A stretch of 6,476 nt of DNA, from assembly GCA_030425745.1 (NCBI GenBank), contig JAUHZW010000121.1, positions 1 to 6,476 of the forward strand, read 5' to 3'. The translations under genes were made by a program, and so were the position numbers. This document shows positions 1 through 5,620 of this stretch, in pieces (position 1 is the first letter of the stretch; every line of letters starts with the position of its first letter). Origin of the DNA: Actinomycetes bacterium (GTDB taxonomy: Bacteria; Actinomycetota; Actinomycetes; S36-B12). The notes below the pieces were generated by a model that was given only the letters and a program-made list of their open reading frames with translations, did not search any database and was not told the DNA's origin.

Positions 1-471
1 GACCATGGTCATCAGGCGCAGCGAATCCGCGGAGTCGTAGATCGTGAAGGTGCTCTTGATCCCGAGGCGGGATGCCTCGCTGCGCAGGATCCGCACGCAG
101 GCGCTGTGGAAGGTCGAGACCCACATGGCCCGCGAGCGGGGGCCGACGAGCTCCGCGACGCGCTCCTTCATCTCGCCGGCGGCCTTGTTGGTGAAGGTGA
201 TGGCGAGGATCTCGCCCGGAGTGGCATCGCCGGAAGCGAGCAGGTGGGCGATGCGGCGGGTCAGCACGCGGGTCTTGCCCGAGCCGGCGCCGGCGACGAT
301 GAGCAGCGGACCGCCACGATGCTCCACCGCGGTGCGCTGCGCGGGGTTGAGATCGGAGACGAGGTCCTCGGGCGTCGACGACGGCCGGACGCTGGCCTCG
401 TGGGGCCCAGAGCCCCCCGGGGGGTTCGACGCACGCGCGGGGCTGGGCAGGTCGAAGAGCGCGTCGGACAT
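1..471 (-). CDS. pcrA: ATP-dependent DNA helicase UvrD/PcrA, N-terminal part (truncated by window edge)
   Basis: First 157 codons of a superfamily 1A helicase, read from the ATG at 471-469; it is still open and in frame at base 1. It would act in the cytoplasm as a 3'-5' DNA translocase in nucleotide excision repair, replication restart and removal of RecA or RNA polymerase. Motifs seen: Q motif LNPAQRTAV (residues 41-49), Walker A AGAGSGKT (60-67, Lys66), motif Ia ITFTNKAAGEM (91-101), and STFHSACVRILR (119-130) of motif Ib type, then FTIYD. The remaining motifs (II-VI) lie outside the window. Residues 1-35 form a variable Pro/Ser-rich leader, usual in actinobacterial PcrA. The ATG is the only good start: no in-frame ATG, GTG or TTG lies in the 32-bp gap upstream. 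No Shine-Dalgarno sequence is visible, but a -10-like hexamer sits 6 bases upstream, suggesting a leaderless mRNA. Family assignment is firm; UvrD versus PcrA naming is conventional. Confidence 0.95.
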   Translation of the reverse strand, partial: MSDALFDLPSPARASNPPGGSGPHEASVRPSSTPEDLVSDLNPAQRTAVEHRGGPLLIVAGAGSGKTRVLTRRIAHLLASGDATPGEILAITFTNKAAGEMKERVAELVGPRSRAMWVSTFHSACVRILRSEASRLGIKSTFTIYDSADSLRLMTMV

Positions 472-476
472 CCCCG

Positions 477-502
477 CAGTGTAGGCAGGAGGCCCGACAC
501 TG
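477..502 (-). other. Inverted repeat / hairpin in the metallopeptidase-pcrA gap
   Basis: Read on the minus strand directly after the stop codon: CAGTGT, one unpaired C, GGGC, a 5-base loop CTCCT, GCCT, then ACACTG. The outer 6 base pairs are perfect; the inner 4 include one G-U pair. There is no U tract, so it is not a classical intrinsic terminator. It could slow or end transcripts from upstream, or act as a DNA dyad, because the right arm contains most of the pcrA -10 candidate. Confidence 0.4.
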
Positions 503-507
503 GTCAG
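478..507 (-). promoter_or_regulatory. Putative leaderless promoter of pcrA
   Basis: On the minus strand a -10-like TACACT (483-478) lies exactly 6 bases before the pcrA ATG. A -35-like CTGACC (507-502, 4 of 6 matches to TTGACA) lies 18 bases further upstream. The -35 overlaps the TGA stop of the preceding gene. In actinobacteria a TANNNT hexamer ending 6-7 bases before the start codon is the usual geometry for a transcript beginning at that codon. The absence of a Shine-Dalgarno sequence fits. The transcript start is inferred, not observed. Confidence 0.5.
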
Positions 508-2561
508 CGGCGAACCCAGCCGACGATCTTGACCTTGACCCTCGACGGCACTGTGGGGGCGACGACGATCTTGCCGTCGGTCCCGATCTCGGAGACGACG
601 AGGCTGACCTGCTTGTGCGAGGGCTCGATCGGTGCGGATCGGGTGCCTGGGGCTGCCTTGTCCAGGCCGTAGACCCGCAGGTTGCCGGGCGTCGGGTTCT
701 TGGTGCGGGTGGTCACCTGCAGGATCACACCCGTCACGCGCTTGCCCCGCTTGGGCAGTCCGGCGATGCCCGTGATGGGACCGACGACCATCGGTGCGGC
801 GCCGTCCATCTTGGCCTTCACGATGCGCTTGCGATCAGCCTTGCGGACCTTGACCGGCTTGCCGTTGACCGAGTAGCCGAGCACGTCCACCCGCACCTGC
901 ACCGCGCCCTTGCCGGTGGAGGACAGGTTGACCTGCCCTCCGACGACCGGCACCACCGTGACCGCGTTGCGGACCTTGCTCTTGCGGTACTTCAGGCTGA
1001 CGCCCGCGGACTTGTCGGGTGTGGCGATGCGGACCTTGCCGCGCTTGGTCGCCTCCTTCGTGGTGACCATCACCAATGCCGACGTGGCCTCCGGTGGCAC
1101 CGCCGCCAGGCCGACGACGCGCTCCTCGCCGGGCTGCAGCGGGCCCTGGGCCGATGACTCATAGCCGACCTCGGCGCCGATCGCGATGAACTCGTCGACC
1201 GGCTCGGCCGGAGGCGGTGGAGCGGGGGCCGGAGCGGGCTCGGGGGCGAAGGACTCCGCGGGAGCTGGCGCAGGCGCCGGCTCGTTCGTCATGTCTGTCG
1301 AGCCGCCCGGTGTCGCCTGCGTGGCGTTGGGGACGTCGCCGGGCGGGTAATAGCCGACGACATCCATGCTGAGGTCCGTCGCACCGGCCTTGGTGGCCAG
1401 GGCGATGGTGCCGTCGGTCGAGACCGGGACGATCGCGGTGCCGGAGGCGTCCTTGTTCATGGGTGCCTTCACGACGACGTCGCTCTTGTTCTCGCCCGGA
1501 CCCCAGATGCGGATCTTCGAAGGTGCGTTGGAGCCGAGCGCGCTGACGTTGACGGCCACGGCCGCAACACCCTCGGTCGGGATGCCGCCGACCCCGGTGA
1601 CCTTCGCGTAGATCCGGTGACGGGATCCGCTGGAGGTGTCCTGCTGCAGCCGGCAGCGCTCGGGGACACCGAGAGCCCGCCGGGTGCCGAGGACCTTGAC
1701 CGGCTCGATGGGGATCATGCCCTCGGCCCGCCCCGTGCTGGCCTGGCCCGCGGACGAGCTGGCCGCAGCACAGTAGGGCGAGTCCATCGGTGTTCCGTCC
1801 CAGAAGGACGTGCGACCACTGGCGCCGTCCCAGGTCAGGGAGATGTGGATGTGATCGCGGTGGCAGACGGTGTCATTCCCCGAGCTCGTGCGGGAGAAGC
1901 AGCCCTTGAGCTCGGTCCAGCCGCGGTCCACGTCGTACCCGCGCCAGATGCGGTCGTTCCAGCCGATGTACATGACACCCAGGCGCATGGCGTTGCCGTA
2001 GGGGTTGCCGAACTGGTCGGGTCCGAGGAGCCAGGCGAGGAAGGCCTCCGCGTTCGCGCGCTGCTGGGGCTTGCGGACCGTCGTCATCCAGTCGAGGGCG
2101 CGGCCCTCCTTGTGCTCGCTCTGACCGCCGACATCGCAGGCCCGTGGGATCCAGACCGTCTGGTCCTGGCCGTACGTCGCCTTGATGAGGTCGGCGAGGC
2201 GCTGTGTGCCCGGCTTGGCCTGCGGATCGCACTGAGCCTGACCCTCGTAGGTCGGGGAGACGTCGTACCCCTCGGGCAGCGGCTGGGCGATGCCGGGAGT
2301 GGCCGCCGGCGGCAGCCCGGTCCCGGGAACCGGTGGACCAGCCACCGGGCCGGTCCATGTCGAGGGCTGCCAGGTGTCGTTGTTCGCGCTCGCCGTCGTC
2401 ATCGGGACGACGAGGGCGACGGCTCCGCACACGGTGAGGGCGATCGCCGTCCCGAGGGTGCGTCGACCGGCCGTCCGCGCACCGCGGGAACGCGTCAGCG
2501 CGCGCGGGAGCGCACGACGACGGATGGCACGGTGCCCGTGCCGGCGGGGAAGCACCCGCAT
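504..2561 (-). CDS. Secreted LAS-type metallopeptidase (ARB_07466-like domain) with three C-terminal repeat domains
   Basis: A 685-residue exported protein, probably a cell-wall or other extracellular zinc peptidase. Residues 1-34 are strongly basic, 35-52 form a hydrophobic core, and a signal peptidase I site is likely after TTASA (Ala59). The catalytic domain spans about 85-265. It shows HKEGRALD (His150, Asp157) and HRDHIHISL (His237, His239), the H-x6-D and H-x-H pattern of LAS (M15/M74-type) zinc peptidases. Together with GNAMRLGVMYIGWNDRIW (189-206) this fits the actinobacterial ARB_07466-like family. Residues 281-405 (with VKVLGTRRALGVP and a closing MDVVGYY) match a beta-rich repeat domain common in secreted actinobacterial proteins. 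A Pro/Ala linker (about 428-455) follows. Residues 456-565 and 566-685 look like two diverged copies, ending in VDVLGY and VKIVGW. Cys111, 142, 221, 233, 264 and 303 could form disulfides. The ATG at 2561 is the first in-frame start; no Shine-Dalgarno sequence precedes it, and a GTG two codons later is possible. D,D-carboxypeptidase or endopeptidase activity is inferred. Confidence 0.85.
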   Translation of the reverse strand: MRVLPRRHGHRAIRRRALPRALTRSRGARTAGRRTLGTAIALTVCGAVALVVPMTTASANNDTWQPSTWTGPVAGPPVPGTGLPPAATPGIAQPLPEGYDVSPTYEGQAQCDPQAKPGTQRLADLIKATYGQDQTVWIPRACDVGGQSEHKEGRALDWMTTVRKPQQRANAEAFLAWLLGPDQFGNPYGNAMRLGVMYIGWNDRIWRGYDVDRGWTELKGCFSRTSSGNDTVCHRDHIHISLTWDGASGRTSFWDGTPMDSPYCAAASSSAGQASTGRAEGMIPIEPVKVLGTRRALGVPERCRLQQDTSSGSRHRIYAKVTGVGGIPTEGVAAVAVNVSALGSNAPSKIRIWGPGENKSDVVVKAPMNKDASGTAIVPVSTDGTIALATKAGATDLSMDVVGYYPPGDVPNATQATPGGSTDMTNEPAPAPAPAESFAPEPAPAPAPPPPAEPVDEFIAIGAEVGYESSAQGPLQPGEERVVGLAAVPPEATSALVMVTTKEATKRGKVRIATPDKSAGVSLKYRKSKVRNAVTVVPVVGGQVNLSSTGKGAVQVRVDVLGYSVNGKPVKVRKADRKRIVKAKMDGAAPMVVGPITGIAGLPKRGKRVTGVILQVTTRTKNPTPGNLRVYGLDKAAPGTRSAPIEPSHKQVSLVVSEIGTDGKIVVAPTVPSRVKVKIVGWVRR
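1190..1285 (-). repeat. Low-complexity segment encoding a Pro/Ala linker
   Basis: This GC-rich stretch encodes alternating Pro-Ala and Pro-Glu residues at about residues 425-457 of the metallopeptidase, between repeat domains 1 and 2. Such linkers commonly space the domains of wall-associated proteins. It is a coding repeat, not a separate element, and may vary in length between strains. Confidence 0.7.
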
Positions 2562-2673
2562 ACTGTGACACGAGAGTGGCTGGTGTTACTACTGTTGCGG
2601 TGCAAATCTGTATAAATCAGACATTAAAGTCTAAATCGATACTTGAGAGATGGGGTGTCTGGCCGAGTTTCGG
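2562..2673 (-). promoter_or_regulatory. AT-rich control region upstream of the metallopeptidase
   Basis: The 112-bp gap between the sulfotransferase stop and the metallopeptidase start contains a core at 2604-2641 with only 9 G/C in 38 bases, in sharp contrast with everything around it. On the minus strand it holds several possible -10 hexamers: TAGACT (2633-2628), TAATGT (2626-2621) and TATACA (2614-2609). No -35 of good quality stands at 16-18 bp from any of them. It also carries three GATTT repeats (starting at 2637, 2618 and 2608), the dyad AGACTTTAATGTCT (2632-2619) and the direct repeat GCAACA-GTA-GTAACA (2598-2584). The region very probably holds the metallopeptidase promoter with operator sites; the exact -10 is undecided. 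Confidence 0.6.
2584..2598 (-). promoter_or_regulatory. Direct repeat resembling an MtrA-type response regulator site
   Basis: GCAACA (2598-2593) and GTAACA (2589-2584) are two hexamers differing at one base, with a 9-bp period. MtrA, the actinobacterial response regulator that controls wall hydrolases, is known to bind direct repeats of the GTCACA/GTAAC type with similar spacing. The site lies 22 bp before the metallopeptidase ATG. The resemblance is to a loose consensus and could be chance. Confidence 0.3.
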
Positions 2674-3795
2674 CTACCGGCGACGGGCGAGCCAGGACCG
2701 CGCCCGCCGGGCCACCGACCGGGGATGCGCCGCACTGCGTTCTGCCTGCTGGGTCGCCTCCAGGGCCCCGAGCATCGCCGCGATCGCCGCGTCGACGGGC
2801 AGGTCGACGGAGTCATCGACGGCCTCCTCGGGGCCGGTCATGCGCTCGCGAAGCACCTGCGGGTCTCCGACGATCCGAGCACCCGAGGCCTCGATGCGAT
2901 CGACCATGGCATTGGCGAGCTCGGCCGCTCGGTCGAGTGCCCACTGCGGCGTGGCCAGTCGCGGCTCGTCGGGCTCGGGCTTGCGCCCCTCCACGAGCCC
3001 CTTGACCATGAAGGCCTGCACCCGGTTCGGGTAGGAGCGCCAGCCTGCTGCTCCCCCGACGGCCACGTTGAGCCGGCGCAGGAACGCTGCCTCGGCCAAC
3101 GTCATCGACCGGTTGGAGACCTCGCCCCGACGCTCGTAGAGCGTGTCGCGCGGGAGGCCGAGGAGATCCTCGAACCGGTGGAAGATTCCCGGACGGTCAC
3201 GGTCATCGACGACCACCACGGTGACGCGATCAGCACCGACCGCCGCCACCCAGCGCTCCACCAGCAGATCGTGCCGGTGCCGGCGCCAGAAGATCGTGCT
3301 GCGCGTGGCCTCGTCGTCCTGGAACAGCATCCGCCGGACCCACGCCAGGTAGGGGGTCTCGAAGCCGGACTTCAGGTTCTGCTGCCACGCCGAGGGCAGG
3401 AGCTTGCCGAGGTTCCGCAGCGTGACGACGACCTGCAGGCGTTCGGCACCCACGTCGTCCACGATCCGCCGCACGACGTCATCCGGGGACTCCGCGAAGA
3501 ACTCACTCGAGACCACGGTGGCGCCGTTGAAGGAGTGGGCATCGCTGACCGTCTGCTCCCACAGCCCGGCCTTGGGGGGCTTCGCGCCGTCCGTGCGCCA
3601 GCCGAGCGGGCGGCCCATGACCGACGAGGCGATCTCGCGATGCGCCATGAGGCGGCCCGGGTAGCGCACATCCCAGGTGCCGAGGATCTCGCGGCAGTTG
3701 GCTAGAGCCGTCTGGACCGCGGTGGTGCCGGTCTTGTGGACGCCGATGTGCAGGAGCATCGAGCCCGCGGGCAGGTCCAGCGGCGTCTGGGTCAC
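2674..3795 (-). CDS. PAPS-dependent sulfotransferase family protein
   Basis: A 373-residue cytoplasmic enzyme expected to transfer sulfate from PAPS to a hydroxyl or amino group of a carbohydrate or other acceptor. The 5'-phosphosulfate loop is HIGVHKTGTTAVQ (residues 16-28, Lys21). The 3'-phosphate site is TLRNLGKLLPSAW (125-137), with the expected Arg127 and Ser135 eight residues apart. SSEFF (96-100) with Glu98 is at the place of a commonly conserved acidic residue, and VSNRSMTLAEAAFLRRLN (226-243) is typical of bacterial members. There is no signal peptide or membrane segment, so the acceptor is probably a cytoplasmic or lipid-linked precursor. The C-terminal tail (about 350-373) is very basic. 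The start taken is the GTG at 3795, because TAGGGT lies 6 bases upstream in leaderless geometry. The ATG at 3759 (residue 13) is an alternative that keeps the whole fold. It is divergent from a sulfatase gene, which supports a role in a sulfated surface molecule. The acceptor is unknown. Confidence 0.88.
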   Translation of the reverse strand: MTQTPLDLPAGSMLLHIGVHKTGTTAVQTALANCREILGTWDVRYPGRLMAHREIASSVMGRPLGWRTDGAKPPKAGLWEQTVSDAHSFNGATVVSSEFFAESPDDVVRRIVDDVGAERLQVVVTLRNLGKLLPSAWQQNLKSGFETPYLAWVRRMLFQDDEATRSTIFWRRHRHDLLVERWVAAVGADRVTVVVVDDRDRPGIFHRFEDLLGLPRDTLYERRGEVSNRSMTLAEAAFLRRLNVAVGGAAGWRSYPNRVQAFMVKGLVEGRKPEPDEPRLATPQWALDRAAELANAMVDRIEASGARIVGDPQVLRERMTGPEEAVDDSVDLPVDAAIAAMLGALEATQQAERSAAHPRSVARRARSWLARRR

Positions 3796-3801
3796 CGCGC
3801 C

Positions 3802-3807
3802 ACCCTA
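3802..3807 (-). promoter_or_regulatory. Putative -10 of a leaderless sulfotransferase transcript
   Basis: TAGGGT on the minus strand is followed by GGCGCG and then the GTG start codon. It matches the actinobacterial TANNNT -10 and is placed so that transcription would begin at or next to the GTG. No convincing -35 is visible (GAGGAA stands 17 bp upstream). There is no clear Shine-Dalgarno sequence before the GTG, which agrees with leaderless translation. Confidence 0.5.
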
Positions 3808-3808
3808 C

Positions 3809-3837
3809 CGTCGCGCCCCGTGGATTCCTCGTCGCGC
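3809..3837. repeat. 8-bp direct repeat CGTCGCGC at 21-bp spacing
   Basis: CGTCGCGC occurs at 3809-3816 and again at 3830-3837, exactly 21 bp (two helical turns) apart. The copies sit just upstream of the sulfotransferase -10 and around its -35 position. This spacing is typical of sites bound by a dimeric regulator on one face of the DNA. The high GC content raises the odds of chance repetition. Confidence 0.35.
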
Positions 3838-3844
3838 GGGGCGG

Positions 3845-3885
3845 GTCCCCGAGGCACTCCGGGAGGTGTCGTATCCTCGCGGGAC
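3845..3885. other. Bulged 10-bp inverted repeat upstream of the sulfatase gene
   Basis: GTCCCCGAGG (3845-3854) can pair with CCTCGCGGGAC (3875-3885), giving 10 base pairs interrupted by one bulged C (3880). The 20-base interior can form a smaller stem of its own (CACTC with GAGGTG). The right arm overlaps a TATCCT hexamer (3872-3877) that could be the sulfatase -10. The element may be an operator, or a leader RNA structure if transcription starts further upstream. Confidence 0.35.
3872..3877 (+). promoter_or_regulatory. Possible -10 hexamer of the sulfatase promoter
   Basis: TATCCT is the only TANNNT-type -10 candidate I picked out in the sulfatase leader. It would give an untranslated leader of about 60 bases. 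No recognisable -35 stands at 16-18 bp, so the call is weak. Confidence 0.25.
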
Positions 3886-3936
3886 AGTCCGTTCGCTCGG
3901 CCGGCGCCACGTCGTCGGAGCATCGCCAGCACCAGC

Positions 3937-3942
3937 AAGGAG
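3937..3942 (+). promoter_or_regulatory. Ribosome binding site fixing a TTG start for the sulfatase
   Basis: AAGGAG ends 5 bases before the TTG at 3948. It is the clearest Shine-Dalgarno sequence in the window and decides the start: the next in-frame candidate, GTG at 3957, would be 14 bases away. Confidence 0.75.
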
Positions 3943-3947
3943 TCCCG

Positions 3948-5615
3948 TTGACCGACGTGCCTGCCCGCAAGCGTGCCTCGGTGATAGCGGCCTCCAGCCT
4001 CTCCGCCATCGCGGTCGTCGCCGGCATCATCGGGATCGGGATCATCACTGACTCCCCCATGGTCACGGCCACGTCGGCCGCCGAGTCACAGCCGGCTGAG
4101 TCTCCCGACGATCCGCTCAGCGCCCCGGTCGATGCCGAGGGTGGTGCCGCGGTCGATCCGGAGGCCGATCCGGGCACTGACCCTGCGGGGGAGGAGCCGG
4201 AGGTCACCGGCAGCGTCGCGGACATCAAGAACGTCGTCCTCCTGCTCGCCGATGACCTCGACTGGCCCCTGTGGGACGACGTCCCGCGGCTGAAGGCCTT
4301 CGAGGAGCTCGGCACGACACTCACCAACTTCGTGGTCACCGAGTCACTGTGCTGCCCGTCGCGCACCTCGATCATGCGCGGTCAGTACGTGCACAACCAC
4401 GAGGTCATCTCGAACATGCCGCAGACCGGCGGCGGCTGGCAGACCTTCTACGACCTCGGCCACCAGAAGGACTGCATCGCCAACTGGCTGAGCGACGCCG
4501 GTATCCAGACCGCCCACCTCGGCAAGTACCTCAACGGCTTCCCCGGCAAGGAGCTCAAGCCCTCCTACACCCCGCCGGGCTGGGACTACTTCGTCTCCAC
4601 CACGCGCGGCAAGTCGGCCTACACGGGCTACAACTACACGCTCAACACGAACGGTGACCTGCAGAAGTACTACGAGGGCCCCTACGACTTCCTCGAGAAC
4701 GTGCTGACCGCCAAGACCACCGAGTGGCTCGCGTCAGCGACCGACCCGTTCTACCTCGAGTTCTCCTCCTATCTCCCGCACTCCCCCGCGCCGGCGTCGC
4801 CGACCCGCGAGGGATCACGAGAGGGCTCGCAGGCACCCCGGCTGCCCAGCTACAACGCCGCGGGCATCTACGAGCCGAAGTGGCTGAAGGACCAGCCCCG
4901 TCTGGGACCCAAGCAGGAGCAGAACCTCGATCTGCTGTGGACCCGGCGTCTGGAGTCGGCCGAGTCCATGGCCGACTCCTTCGAGGCGATCATGAACCAG
5001 CTCCGCGTCAGCGGTCACCTTGAGGACACTCTCGTCATCGTCACCTCCGACAACGGCTACCACGTCGGAGCCCGTCGCCTGCCCTCCGGCAAGCACACGC
5101 CCTACCGCGAGGACTCCGTCGTGCCGGCCGTGTTCATCGGCCCGGGCATCCCCCAGGGCGTCACCATCGACAAGATGACGTCGACGATCGACCTCGCGCC
5201 GACGGTCGCGAATCTCCAGGGCGCTGCAACGCCTCGCTTCCTGGACGGCCGCGACCTCATGCCCCTGCTCCTGGACCCGGAGAACGCCCCGTGGCGCACC
5301 GGCGTGCTGACGGAGAACCTGGCCCCTACCACCAAGGGCGATCCCGACTTCTCCGGTTTCGAGGCGCCGAAGTACGACGCGCTGCGCACCGAGCAGTACC
5401 TCTATGTGAACTACGGCCGCAAGAAGGGCGCCACGCTCTACAACCTCGAGAACGACCCCTACGAGCTCCACAACGTGATCCGCACGACGGATCCGCAGAT
5501 CGTCAAGCAGCTCGCGCGCCAGACGAGGGCCCTCGCGAACTGCTCCGGTCCCTCATGCCGCGTGGCCGACAGCATGCCCGTCGGGGTGCCGGCCGAAGCT
5601 CCGGCATCGTCCTGA
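3948..5615 (+). CDS. Type I (formylglycine-dependent) sulfatase with N-terminal membrane segment
   Basis: A 555-residue S1-family sulfatase that would hydrolyse a sulfate ester outside the membrane. It starts with TTG behind a strong AAGGAG. Residues 10-33 form a single hydrophobic segment, acting as a signal anchor or as a signal peptide cut near TSAA (44-45). A tether at 45-90 has 13 acidic and no basic residues. The catalytic core runs about 93-535. NVVLLLADDLD gives metal ligands Asp102 and Asp103. CCPSR (135-139) is the C-x-P-S-R signature, so Cys135 should become formylglycine, with Arg139 beside it. Other residues at positions expected in the active site are Lys193 (HLGKY), His278 (YLPHSP), Asp368-Asn369 (TSDNG) and Lys382 (GKHTPYRE). 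Segments such as GYNYTLNTNG resemble N-acetylglucosamine-6-sulfatase (GNS)-like members, which suggests a sulfated sugar substrate. All key residues are present. A formylglycine-generating enzyme is required but is not in the window. The head-to-head sulfotransferase suggests the two act on a common class of sulfated glycan; the substrate is unproven. Confidence 0.92.
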   Translation: MTDVPARKRASVIAASSLSAIAVVAGIIGIGIITDSPMVTATSAAESQPAESPDDPLSAPVDAEGGAAVDPEADPGTDPAGEEPEVTGSVADIKNVVLLLADDLDWPLWDDVPRLKAFEELGTTLTNFVVTESLCCPSRTSIMRGQYVHNHEVISNMPQTGGGWQTFYDLGHQKDCIANWLSDAGIQTAHLGKYLNGFPGKELKPSYTPPGWDYFVSTTRGKSAYTGYNYTLNTNGDLQKYYEGPYDFLENVLTAKTTEWLASATDPFYLEFSSYLPHSPAPASPTREGSREGSQAPRLPSYNAAGIYEPKWLKDQPRLGPKQEQNLDLLWTRRLESAESMADSFEAIMNQLRVSGHLEDTLVIVTSDNGYHVGARRLPSGKHTPYREDSVVPAVFIGPGIPQGVTIDKMTSTIDLAPTVANLQGAATPRFLDGRDLMPLLLDPENAPWRTGVLTENLAPTTKGDPDFSGFEAPKYDALRTEQYLYVNYGRKKGATLYNLENDPYELHNVIRTTDPQIVKQLARQTRALANCSGPSCRVADSMPVGVPAEAPASS

Positions 5616-5620
5616 CGCGC

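Noticed and set aside
2444..2480. Twin-arginine or lipoprotein signal in the metallopeptidase leader
   Set aside because: RRTLG lacks the second hydrophobic residue of the Tat consensus, and LTVC has Val instead of Gly/Ala before the cysteine; an ordinary Sec signal cut after ASA fits better.
1617..2615. Long open frame on the plus strand opposite the metallopeptidase gene
   Set aside because: It is antisense to a gene with a clear signal peptide and zinc motifs, its predicted product is low-complexity Arg/Gly/Ala-rich sequence with no recognisable domain, and long antisense frames are expected at this GC content.
2587..2616. Plus-strand promoter TTACTA-N18-TATAAA in the AT-rich gap
   Set aside because: The hexamers fit loosely, but no plausible plus-strand gene follows; AT-rich DNA readily produces such matches by chance.
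2562..2673. c-di-AMP (ydaO-type) riboswitch before the wall hydrolase gene
   Set aside because: The family is known upstream of actinobacterial wall hydrolases, but the 112-bp AT-rich gap is short for it and I see none of its conserved GC-rich helices.
2661..2675. Small hairpin GCCGA-AAC-TCGGC at the sulfotransferase stop codon as a terminator
   Set aside because: Only 5 base pairs with a 3-base loop and no U tract; too weak to call, although partial termination cannot be excluded.
2650..3705. Long open frame on the plus strand opposite the sulfotransferase gene
   Set aside because: The minus-strand protein has intact PAPS motifs over its whole length; the plus-strand product matches no family I know and has no good ribosome site.
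3503..4375. Minus-strand frame spanning the sulfotransferase start, the gap and the sulfatase start
   Set aside because: It would run through both genes in the wrong frames and across the promoter region; the composition is that of a shadow frame.
4815..5471. Minus-strand frame inside the sulfatase gene
   Set aside because: Antisense to the region encoding the SDNG and GKHTPYRE active-site motifs; the product resembles no known protein.
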